Shown: positions 1 to 6,017 of the stretch, in pieces | Numbering within the stretch: position 1 is the stretch's first letter | Layout of the letters: each line of letters starts with the position of its first letter | DNA from: Pseudomonadota bacterium | GTDB lineage: Bacteria; Desulfobacterota; Desulfobulbia; Desulfobulbales; Desulfobulbaceae | DNA: 8,692 bases | NCBI GenBank assembly: GCA_009778235.1 | Contig: WRKE01000244.1 | Coordinates: forward strand, 1 to 8,692 | Direction of reading: 5' to 3' | Made by a program: the position numbers and the translations under genes | Notes under the pieces: generated by a model | Databases searched by the model: none | Seen by the model: only the letters and a program-made list of their open reading frames with translations | Told to the model about the DNA's origin: nothing

Positions 1-300
1 TGCCAATGCAGTGGGTCACGATAGGAACATGTTGAATTTTAACGAAAAAAATAAAAATATTTTTTTCATTAAAACTAGAAAGTGATATAATACCATTTCC
101 TCTTGCCAATGCAGTGGGTCACGATAGGAACATATTGAATTTTAATGAAAAAAATAAGAATATTTTTTCATTAAAAACAGAAAGTGATATAATACCATTT
201 CCTCTTGCCAATGCAGCAGGTCACGATAGGAACATATTGAATTTTAACGAAAAAAATGAGAATATTTTTTTCATTAAAAATAGAAAATGATATATTAACA
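1..300. repeat. Three tandem copies of a ~103-bp AT-rich repeat
   Basis: Copies start at 1, 104 and 206, each with TGCCAATGCAG, followed by GGTCACGATAGGAACAT. The first two units are 103 and 102 bp. The third matches to about 294 and then diverges. Each unit has a mixed-composition block of about 30 bp, an A/T inverted repeat (37-51/60-74, 140-153/163-176, 242-256/265-279), and a TGATATAAT-like motif near its end. The dyad in copy 2 is perfect over 14 bp. Copies 1 and 3 share one C/A mismatch in the stem. The array starts exactly at the window edge, so more copies may lie to the left. There is no coding potential. The regular 102-103 bp spacing without short spacers rules out a CRISPR array. 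Function is unknown. Confidence 0.93.
69..98 (+). promoter_or_regulatory. Extended -10 promoter-like motif in repeat unit 1 (copied in unit 2)
   Basis: TGATATAAT at 83-91 fits an extended sigma-70 -10 box (TG-n-TATAAT). The same nine bases recur at 185-193 in unit 2. Unit 3 has TGATATATT at 288-296. The -35 position (63-68, TTTTCA) is weak, which an extended -10 can tolerate. Transcripts starting here would read through the next unit's conserved block and A/T dyad. In such AT-rich DNA the match could be chance, although it is kept in both complete copies. Confidence 0.35.
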
Positions 301-506
301 CGGTCATTCATCACCGAACACCATCTCTTGTTTCGTCATTTCGACCGGAGGGAGAAATCTCCATAAGCTGAGCAATAACCAATGGAAATATTTTAAAATT
401 TCTCGTCACTTCGCTCCGAGGGAGAAAAGTTTCTCTTCGCTCCGCTCATCGAAATGACAAAAAAAGACGCGGTCAATGTTCGGCGAGTAACGCATTCATT
501 AATATA
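291..506. repeat. Composite palindromic intergenic element, possibly MITE-like
   Basis: The core (335-458) holds three related half-units. GTCATTTCGACCGGAGGGAG begins at 335 and GTCACTTCGCTCCGAGGGAG at 405, both forward. An inverted copy at 428-458 ends in CATCGAAATGAC. The last two meet head to head as GAGAAA-AG-TTTCTC and could fold into a long hairpin. Outer arms 291-320 and 477-506 are imperfect inverted repeats (about 20 of 30 positions), strongest at TGTTCGG and TTAATATA. Similar GTCATTTCGA...GAGAAATCT palindromes are, from memory, scattered between genes in several bacterial phyla. The left boundary falls where tandem repeat copy 3 stops matching, and TATA stands at both ends (291-294, 503-506). 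Insertion into the array is therefore plausible but unproven. Confidence 0.6.
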
Positions 507-560
507 CTCCATGCCGGAGAGCATCGGAACGATCAAACCTCCATGCGCTTCACCGGATGA

Positions 561-587
561 GCGAATAGCAAAAGATGTGCTATTTGC
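561..587 (+). other. 10-bp stem-loop in the intergenic region
   Basis: GCGAATAGCA (561-570) pairs with TGCTATTTGC (578-587), with one G-U pair and a 7-nt loop. A run of seven T (604-610) follows only after a 16-nt gap, so it is not a standard intrinsic terminator. It could be the remains of a terminator for a gene left of the window, or a chance structure. Confidence 0.4.
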
Positions 588-633
588 CGGGACAGCTATA
601 AAGTTTTTTTATATCAAACGAAGGCGCCAGGGC

Positions 634-662
634 TTGTCAGGAAGGGGCTGTTCTGATAATAT
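634..662 (+). promoter_or_regulatory. Candidate sigma-70 promoter of the pilY1/minor pilin operon
   Basis: TTGTCA (634-639, five of six to the -35 consensus) lies 17 bp from TAATAT (657-662), which is preceded by TG in the extended -10 position (654-655). Transcription would start near 669 and give a leader of about 200 nt before the ATG at 870. This is the best promoter match I found in the gap before the operon. No convincing sigma-54 (GG-N10-GC) site was found here. Confidence 0.5.
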
Positions 663-712
663 ATTAAAATTACTTGATAAATATTTTTCCTGAGAACCGG
701 ATGATTTTTTGC

Positions 713-746
713 ATAATCATGGGCGGAAACCGTGGCCCATGATTAT
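713..746 (+). other. Perfect 12-bp stem-loop in the operon leader
   Basis: ATAATCATGGGC (713-724) is exactly complementary to GCCCATGATTAT (735-746), with a 10-nt loop GGAAACCGTG. No T-run follows, so it is not a simple terminator. It sits about 45 nt downstream of the inferred transcription start and 124 nt upstream of the first gene. It could be a cis-regulatory RNA element, a protein-binding palindrome or a transcript-stabilising hairpin. I could not match the leader to a known riboswitch class. Confidence 0.6.
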
Positions 747-869
747 TGCCAATGCTTTTGAGGGGCCGCGGAGGGTGGACGGTTGCACTCAGGGAAGCCC
801 CAACCTGGTGGAGAGGTAGCCTTTCAACGTTCATCTACGCTCATAAAAAACAAGCAAGGGACTCGCCCA

Positions 870-1169
870 ATGAAAACAAAATTGCCGCTTTTGATCATCT
901 GCTTCTCTTTCATGCTGCTTCATCCCCTGCTCACCTTTGCTGATGATGAATTGTATCTATGCGGGATTGTCCAGAAAAAAGACAGGGAAAAAAATACCGT
1001 CACCATCGAGGTGATCAGCTTGTCCTGCCCGGGAACCCAGGCATTCAAGCTGCCTGATCGTCAAGTTGGCAGAAGCCTCAAGATCGATGAGCACGCATGT
1101 TTTTTTATCGACAGCAATCAATGCACCAATACCACCATGTATACCATAACCAAAGTTGAGGGAGAATGA
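870..1169 (+). CDS. Small secreted four-cysteine protein preceding PilY1
   Basis: I do not recognise a named family. The 99-residue product starts with MKTK and a hydrophobic stretch ending LLTFA before DDELY. This is a typical Sec signal peptide, with cleavage likely after A24. The mature protein of about 75 residues has four cysteines (C31, C53, C77, C85) that could form two disulfides. It has alternating hydrophobic and polar segments (NTVTIEVIS, KLPDRQVGRSLKI, CFFIDSNQC) that suggest a small beta-barrel. An in-frame TTG at 783 would extend it by 29 residues. I chose ATG 870 because the signal peptide begins there, with AAGG about 11 nt upstream. Its stop lies within the pilY1 start region, so it is probably translationally coupled to pilY1. 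A role as a periplasmic partner or chaperone for PilY1 or the minor pilins is inferred from position only. Confidence 0.75.
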   Translation: MKTKLPLLIICFSFMLLHPLLTFADDELYLCGIVQKKDREKNTVTIEVISLSCPGTQAFKLPDRQVGRSLKIDEHACFFIDSNQCTNTTMYTITKVEGE

Positions 1170-1171
1170 TC

Positions 1172-4100
1172 ATGCGAAAACTTGCCTTCTTCGCTCCCCT
1201 GACGGTTTTGTTGACAGCCGTCACCGCGTTTGCCGCCAACATGACCGACTATTGCCAGGCCCCCGCCTCGATCAGCACGGCGGTTCCGCCCAATGTGCTT
1301 TTGGTCCTGGATGTCAGCGGCAGCATGACCGGGCTTGCGTATTCCGGCGGCTACTCGGCAAGCACCACCTACGAAGGATATTTTGATCCGACCAAAAATT
1401 ACCAGAGCGGCACATCCTGGACAGAGACCGCCGCGAGCGCGAACGGTACGACCATAAAAAGCGGCAACCAGCTCAACCATGACAACATGAGCAGACTCGA
1501 CTTGCTGCGCTGGGCCATGACCGGAGGCACTCCCGATGGCTGTGTGTCGAACCATAATAGTCCCAAGTATTGCGATGTGACTACGTACGGGTCCCCGGGC
1601 AGTAATTCGCTGCCCTGCGATGCCAATGGCTGTACCATCGTCTCAACCGGCGGCCAGAAGGTCAAGGCGCGTTGGGACCGGCTTACCGGGGCGGATGGCG
1701 GCTTGCTCTATCAATTCAGAACTCTTCCGCTCCAGCCCCGGATGGGCATCATGTTGTATGAGGCTACCGGCGTGGTGCAAAGCGTTTTGGTCGGCGATTT
1801 CACCAGTTCCAATGATTTCGACGCCTTGAATCCTTACAAGAACACGATTTCCGCGATAAACTCACGGGTGGGAACCGGTGTGACCCCAACCGCTCCGGCC
1901 CTGTGGGCGGCCCGCGCCTATTTTGCGCAACTGAGCCCGGTGTTCGGTAGCCCTGGTCCACAATCCGGAAACGATTCATGGAAAAATCCCTTGTATCAAG
2001 GCATTGACAAGAACGGCGACGGCAAAATTCAGGGCAACGAGATCTTTCTCGTGCCATGCGCCAAGAATTTCATCATTCTGCTCAGCGACGGGCAATGGAA
2101 TACGGGTGGCAAGCCAGGGGCGGTAGGCTCCACTTGCAGTATCGATACCGGGTACCTTGACGGCTACTCAGCCGATCCGGTGGTCCCTGCTTACTCCATG
2201 CACAAAGAGGGATTCGTCAACCAGCCGACCGGAATCCGAACAAGCATATCGACCCTCTACACCCTTGGCTTGTGGATCGAGGGAACCGGTGTTACCGCCC
2301 TGCAGAATGTCGCCATGTATGGCGGCTTCGATGTCAGCAGGGACTGGCCCGGCGGCACCACGGATTATCCCCGGCAAACCTGTGCGGTCACTGACTGCAG
2401 TGTCGCAGGAGGCAAAGGCAGCCCCTGCACCCCATTGCCTTCCCCTTCTTTCCCGGATTGGGATAAGAAGGGCGACGGCGTTCCCGACAACTATCTGGCG
2501 GCAACCAGCGCCACGGAAATCAAAAAAAGTATGATGGACATCATCAATGACCTGCTGAAAAAGGCCTCGTCCGGCACAGGGGTGTCCGTATTGGGGTCCA
2601 GCGAGGGCAGTGGCGCCAATGTGTTGCAGGCGCTTTTCTACCCCAAGCGCTCCTTTGCCAACGGCGTGGAGGTTTCCTGGACCAGCGATTTGATGAATTA
2701 CTGGTACTATATGGACCCCTTCTACACCTCCATGCAGTTCCGCGAGGATACGATCCGGGAAGGGGCCGACTACACCGTGCTGGACCTCACCAAGGATTAT
2801 ATCACCAGCTTTGTCTACGACATCGTGCAGGGTAAAACCCTGGCCGCCCTGTGGTATGACCCAGCCGGACGCGGCAGACTTGACACCGCCACCAGCATGG
2901 GACAGGTGCCGATAGAAAATTCCAAGGCCATCTGGCGGGCAGGGTTTAATCTCTGGTGGACCGAGCCCACCGCGAGGACCGTGTACACTTCGCTGGATGG
3001 ATCAACGCTGATGCCCTTTACCGAGGCAAACAGCGGTTCACTGGCGCCATATCTCGGCCAATCCGGGGCAGAGGCCAAGAAAGTCATCAACTATTCGCTG
3101 GGGTATGACTGTGCCGACGCCTCAGGGGGCGCCTGTGCCTGCGGCACCACCGGCTGCACCAACATCGGCAGGAGCCGGACCGTGACCGCCGGGGTTTGCT
3201 CCACCAGAAGAGCCCCCTGTGTGAGTGATACGGATTGTCCGAACAGTGAAACCTGCGTCCAGGAAACCCATGTATGGAAAATGGGCGATATTATCTCGGC
3301 CACTCCCCGCGTCATGGGCTCGGGACCGCTGATGAACCTTCAGAGTCAGCCACCCGCTGGCTACAACGACCAATCGTACCAACAGTTCATCAGCAGTAAC
3401 GACTACAAGGACCGGCAGCTCGTTTTTTCCGGGGCCAACGACGGCATGCTCCATGTGTTCAGACAGGGGAAGCTCCTGCAAAACTGGCCCGGAAAGCAGT
3501 GGTATGAAGTGGGCAGATTGGAAGGAACCACCGGTCCGGGCGGGGTGGGAACCGAGGTCTACTCCTTTGTTCCCAAGAATGTTATGCCCTACCTGCAATA
3601 TCTCAAAGAAGAAGACTACTGCCATATCTACATGGTGGATGGACCCCTGAATCTCATCGATGTTTCGATCAACAAGAACTCGTCCTGCACGCAGGCGAAT
3701 TACTGGGATTGCCCTAAAATAACCACCATGAATACTACCGACACCAATAAGGTGGAGTTTGCCGACACCAGTTGGCGGGCGGTGTTGGTCGGCAGCATGG
3801 GCATTGGCGGCGCGACCTGCAGCGCGGCATCGCCCAGTGCCAATCGGATCATGACTCCCCTGGCGGTCAGCGGCAATCAGATCGGCTGGTCATCCTATTA
3901 TGCCCTGGATGTGACCGACCCGGCGGCGCCCCAGCTTCTTTGGGAATTTTCCAACCCTGACCTGGGGGTAACCAATGTCGGCGCCGGGATCGTCAAAACA
4001 GGAGGGAAAACCAAACAATGCGCCTATGACGCAAACCGCACCTGTTCAAGCGACAGCGACTGTGGTGCGGCCGGAGGATCATGCCTCAACACCACCAATG

Positions 4101-5089
4101 CCAATGGCAGATGGTTTGCGGTGTTGCCTTCCGGTTCAACCGGGCCCATCTCCAGCAACGCATTTCAAGGCACATCGGACAAGACCTTGAAACTGTTCAT
4201 CCTTGATCTCAAAACCGGGCAACTGCTGCGCACCATCGATACCGGCATCACCAATGCCTTTGCCGGCGCCATCTCCGGCAGCACGGCCGATCTCGATAAA
4301 AATTCACCCAATGCCGTCGGCAATTACCAGGATGATGTCATGTATATCGGCTATGTCCGCAACACCACCCAAGGCGGCATGTTGCGGCTGGTCATCAATG
4401 ATGAGCTCGATCCCTCGAAATGGACCTTCAGCAAGGTGTTCGCGGATGGGCAACTCGGTCCGGTCACCGGCTCGACGGCCAATCTGATCGATCGGCCAAA
4501 CGGTAAACTCTGGCTCTACTTTGGTGAGGGCCGGTATTTCTACAAGCAAGACGACCCCACCAGCCAGCGCAAATTTTTCGGCGTCCAAGACCCTTGCTTC
4601 GACCCGGCAACCAGCTCCATCACCTCCACTTGTGCCGAGCTGCGCTTGACTGATTTGCAGAATCAAACGACCAGTGTTTCGGGATTGAGCGCTACCCAAA
4701 AGGGATGGTACATTCAACTTCGCGCCGCGGATGCCGATGCAGGGGTAAGCGCGGAGCGGGTTATCGGCAATCCGGCAATCAACTCCCAGGGGGCCGTTTT
4801 TTTCACGAGCTTTACCCCGACCTCGGAGATGTGCGGTTTTGGCGGCACCTCTTATCTCTGGGCCGTGGACTATCAATCCGGCGGCATGGTGACATTTAAG
4901 CTCAAGGGAGTACTCCTGATCCAGCTTTCCACCGGTGAGATTAAACAAATCGATTTGTCGACAGCATTTGCTCCTGGTACTGCTGCTGCTATTCCTTACA
5001 CGCTTGGGCAAGGTGACCCTTCGAAAAGTATAACCACCTTGGATGTCTCAAGTCCTCTCAAACAATTCATCCACATCTACGAGGAGTAG
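1172..5089 (+). CDS. pilY1: PilY1/PilC-type type IV pilus tip adhesin
   Basis: PilY1 proteins are secreted or pilus-tip factors that prime pilus assembly with the minor pilins and act in adhesion and calcium or surface sensing. The product is 1305 aa, with a Sec signal peptide (MRKLAFF...TAFA, cleavage near residue 21). A von Willebrand A-like N-terminal domain carries the MIDAS motif D47-x-S49-x-S51, GTGVTPT at 234-240 and LLSDG at 303-307. Inside it lies a textbook EF-hand loop, DKNGDGKIQGNE (279-290). The C-terminal PilC beta-propeller has KMGDIISATPRV (703 on), GANDGMLHVF (754-763), YFGEGRYF (1116-1123) and a terminal MCGFGGTSYLWAVDY region. A calcium-loop-like DLDKN starts at 1040. Two cysteine-rich inserts (647-695, 950-971) are unusual. 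ATG 1166 overlaps the upstream stop, but AGGGAG at 1159-1164 is spaced properly only for ATG 1172. No frameshift was seen. Family assignment is firm; ligand and metal binding are inferred. Confidence 0.94.
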   Translation: MRKLAFFAPLTVLLTAVTAFAANMTDYCQAPASISTAVPPNVLLVLDVSGSMTGLAYSGGYSASTTYEGYFDPTKNYQSGTSWTETAASANGTTIKSGNQLNHDNMSRLDLLRWAMTGGTPDGCVSNHNSPKYCDVTTYGSPGSNSLPCDANGCTIVSTGGQKVKARWDRLTGADGGLLYQFRTLPLQPRMGIMLYEATGVVQSVLVGDFTSSNDFDALNPYKNTISAINSRVGTGVTPTAPALWAARAYFAQLSPVFGSPGPQSGNDSWKNPLYQGIDKNGDGKIQGNEIFLVPCAKNFIILLSDGQWNTGGKPGAVGSTCSIDTGYLDGYSADPVVPAYSMHKEGFVNQPTGIRTSISTLYTLGLWIEGTGVTALQNVAMYGGFDVSRDWPGGTTDYPRQTCAVTDCSVAGGKGSPCTPLPSPSFPDWDKKGDGVPDNYLAATSATEIKKSMMDIINDLLKKASSGTGVSVLGSSEGSGANVLQALFYPKRSFANGVEVSWTSDLMNYWYYMDPFYTSMQFREDTIREGADYTVLDLTKDYITSFVYDIVQGKTLAALWYDPAGRGRLDTATSMGQVPIENSKAIWRAGFNLWWTEPTARTVYTSLDGSTLMPFTEANSGSLAPYLGQSGAEAKKVINYSLGYDCADASGGACACGTTGCTNIGRSRTVTAGVCSTRRAPCVSDTDCPNSETCVQETHVWKMGDIISATPRVMGSGPLMNLQSQPPAGYNDQSYQQFISSNDYKDRQLVFSGANDGMLHVFRQGKLLQNWPGKQWYEVGRLEGTTGPGGVGTEVYSFVPKNVMPYLQYLKEEDYCHIYMVDGPLNLIDVSINKNSSCTQANYWDCPKITTMNTTDTNKVEFADTSWRAVLVGSMGIGGATCSAASPSANRIMTPLAVSGNQIGWSSYYALDVTDPAAPQLLWEFSNPDLGVTNVGAGIVKTGGKTKQCAYDANRTCSSDSDCGAAGGSCLNTTNANGRWFAVLPSGSTGPISSNAFQGTSDKTLKLFILDLKTGQLLRTIDTGITNAFAGAISGSTADLDKNSPNAVGNYQDDVMYIGYVRNTTQGGMLRLVINDELDPSKWTFSKVFADGQLGPVTGSTANLIDRPNGKLWLYFGEGRYFYKQDDPTSQRKFFGVQDPCFDPATSSITSTCAELRLTDLQNQTTSVSGLSATQKGWYIQLRAADADAGVSAERVIGNPAINSQGAVFFTSFTPTSEMCGFGGTSYLWAVDYQSGGMVTFKLKGVLLIQLSTGEIKQIDLSTAFAPGTAAAIPYTLGQGDPSKSITTLDVSSPLKQFIHIYEE

Positions 5090-5092
5090 CCC

Positions 5093-5578
5093 ATGAAGGG
5101 GCAAGGTGGTTTTACCCTGGTCGAACTGTCGGTGGTGATAGCGCTGATCGTGGTCCTCTCGACGGCGGCGACGCTTGCCTTCATGCAGCTCAACGAAAAA
5201 TACCAGGTTGAATCGCTGACCAAAGATGTTTACTCGGCCTTGATGAAGGCCCGCAATGATGCCTCGATGTCCAGGACGCCATGGATAGCCAGCCTGGCGA
5301 ATCCCTTGCGGCTGCAAACCGGCCCGGATGCCAATGAAGACGGCATCATGGACAGGGTGGCTGGCTTGGTGCAATCACCCCGATGGAATATGGTCTTAGT
5401 GAGCGGGGATGCCAACATAGTCTTTGACCGGCGAGGGCTGGCCGACCAGGATCAAGTGCTGACCATCGGCATCGGCCAGATACGATTCGGGGCGACGCCG
5501 GTCATGGATTGCCTCGTCATCTCATCCACCCGCACCAACATCGGCCAAATGAGCGGAGGAAACTGTGTCCAACGATAA
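5093..5578 (+). CDS. fimU: GspH/FimT/FimU-family minor pilin
   Basis: This 161-aa type IV prepilin has a six-residue leader. Prepilin peptidase would cut after G6 in MKGQGGFTLVEL, leaving F7 as mature residue 1 and E11 as the conserved Glu5. A hydrophobic helix runs to about residue 30, followed by the amphipathic KDVYSALMKARNDA stretch typical of GspH/FimT. C140 and C158 could close a C-terminal disulfide loop. The GRxR motif linked to DNA binding in FimT proteins is not present; the corresponding stretch reads STRTN. Together with the operon position this favours a FimU-like assembly role over DNA uptake. DANEDGIMD (79-87) resembles a calcium-binding loop. GAGGAG at the end of pilY1 is its ribosome binding site, with only 3 nt between the genes. 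The family is clear; the FimU rather than FimT label is inference. Confidence 0.85.
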   Translation: MKGQGGFTLVELSVVIALIVVLSTAATLAFMQLNEKYQVESLTKDVYSALMKARNDASMSRTPWIASLANPLRLQTGPDANEDGIMDRVAGLVQSPRWNMVLVSGDANIVFDRRGLADQDQVLTIGIGQIRFGATPVMDCLVISSTRTNIGQMSGGNCVQR

Positions 5579-6005
5579 AAAATGGCGATGCCGTCAACAG
5601 CAAGGCTTCACCCTCATCGAGGTCATGATCGCCCTGTTTATTTTCCTGGTGATTGCCCTTGGCCTGGCGCGGGGGGAAATCGCCGCCCTGCGGGCCCAAT
5701 CGGATAACTCGTATCGGGATCAAGCCCTCAGGATGGCGGAGGATCAGTTAAACGACCTGAGAGGGCAATCACCTCTTACCCCAAGGCTTTGGGCGGACGC
5801 GTCGAACCGGCGCGCGATTGCTGTCCCCATGCGAGGGGGTGAGGTGAGTTTTTCCCAGTCGAGTCAAATCACGAACATAGTCACCCCTGCCAAGACCTTC
5901 ATACTCCTTGAGGTGGCGATCGGCTGGAACCAAGGCAATGGCGCCCCGCTCCCCGAGACAAATCGCAATCGTCAGATATCGTTGAGTACAATTATTCCGC
6001 AGTGA
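5565..6005 (+). CDS. pilV: PilV-type minor pilin
   Basis: This 146-aa prepilin has a 13-residue charged stretch before G14 and the motif GFTLIEVMIALF, with E19 at mature position 5. The helix continues into SYRDQALRMAEDQLNDLRGQ, the segment where PilV proteins carry an 'A..LAE.QLE.LR' pattern. The globular part is short and has no cysteines (the only Cys, C9, is in the leader). The start is GTG at 5565 with GGAGGA at 5555-5560; no other start fits the leader. It overlaps the end of the preceding gene by 14 nt, which suggests translational coupling. In the pilus-tip model, PilV links the FimU-like subunit and PilW-PilX-PilY1. That role comes from Pseudomonas-type systems and is not visible here. 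Confidence 0.87.
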   Translation: MSNDKKWRCRQQQGFTLIEVMIALFIFLVIALGLARGEIAALRAQSDNSYRDQALRMAEDQLNDLRGQSPLTPRLWADASNRRAIAVPMRGGEVSFSQSSQITNIVTPAKTFILLEVAIGWNQGNGAPLPETNRNRQISLSTIIPQ

Positions 6006-6017
6006 ACAGGAACGGCT

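Noticed and set aside
1..300. CRISPR array
   Set aside because: The whole ~103-bp unit is repeated without variable spacers.
454..693. 79-codon reading frame MTKKDAVNV... in the intergenic region
   Set aside because: It starts inside the palindromic repeat element, has no ribosome binding site, shows no recognisable motif and runs through the hairpin and promoter candidates. Probably non-coding.
733..750. Sigma-54 promoter TGGCCC...TTGCC
   Set aside because: The GG and GC dinucleotides are 12 bases apart instead of 10, and the site lies within the hairpin arm.
747..755. TGCCAATGC, matching the first nine bases of the tandem repeat unit
   Set aside because: Nothing beyond the first nine or ten bases matches, so a chance match is likely.
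783..869. Upstream TTG start extending the small secreted protein by 29 residues
   Set aside because: The extension (MHSGKPQPGG...) would bury the signal peptide, and the sequence before ATG 870 fits a start there.
663..869. GEMM (cyclic di-GMP) riboswitch in the operon leader
   Set aside because: GGTAGCC and TTGCACTC are present, but the conserved CAAACC and CGCAAAGCC core segments are missing or out of order.
1166..1171. ATG 1166 as the pilY1 start
   Set aside because: Only one base separates it from the AGGGAG ribosome binding site; ATG 1172 has proper spacing and gives a cleaner MRK signal peptide.
4304..5011. 235-codon antisense frame inside pilY1
   Set aside because: It lies opposite a conserved PilY1 propeller region, has no recognisable domain and is explained by high GC in the coding strand. 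The same applies to antisense frames at 3122-3625, 5769-6233 and 7190-7756.
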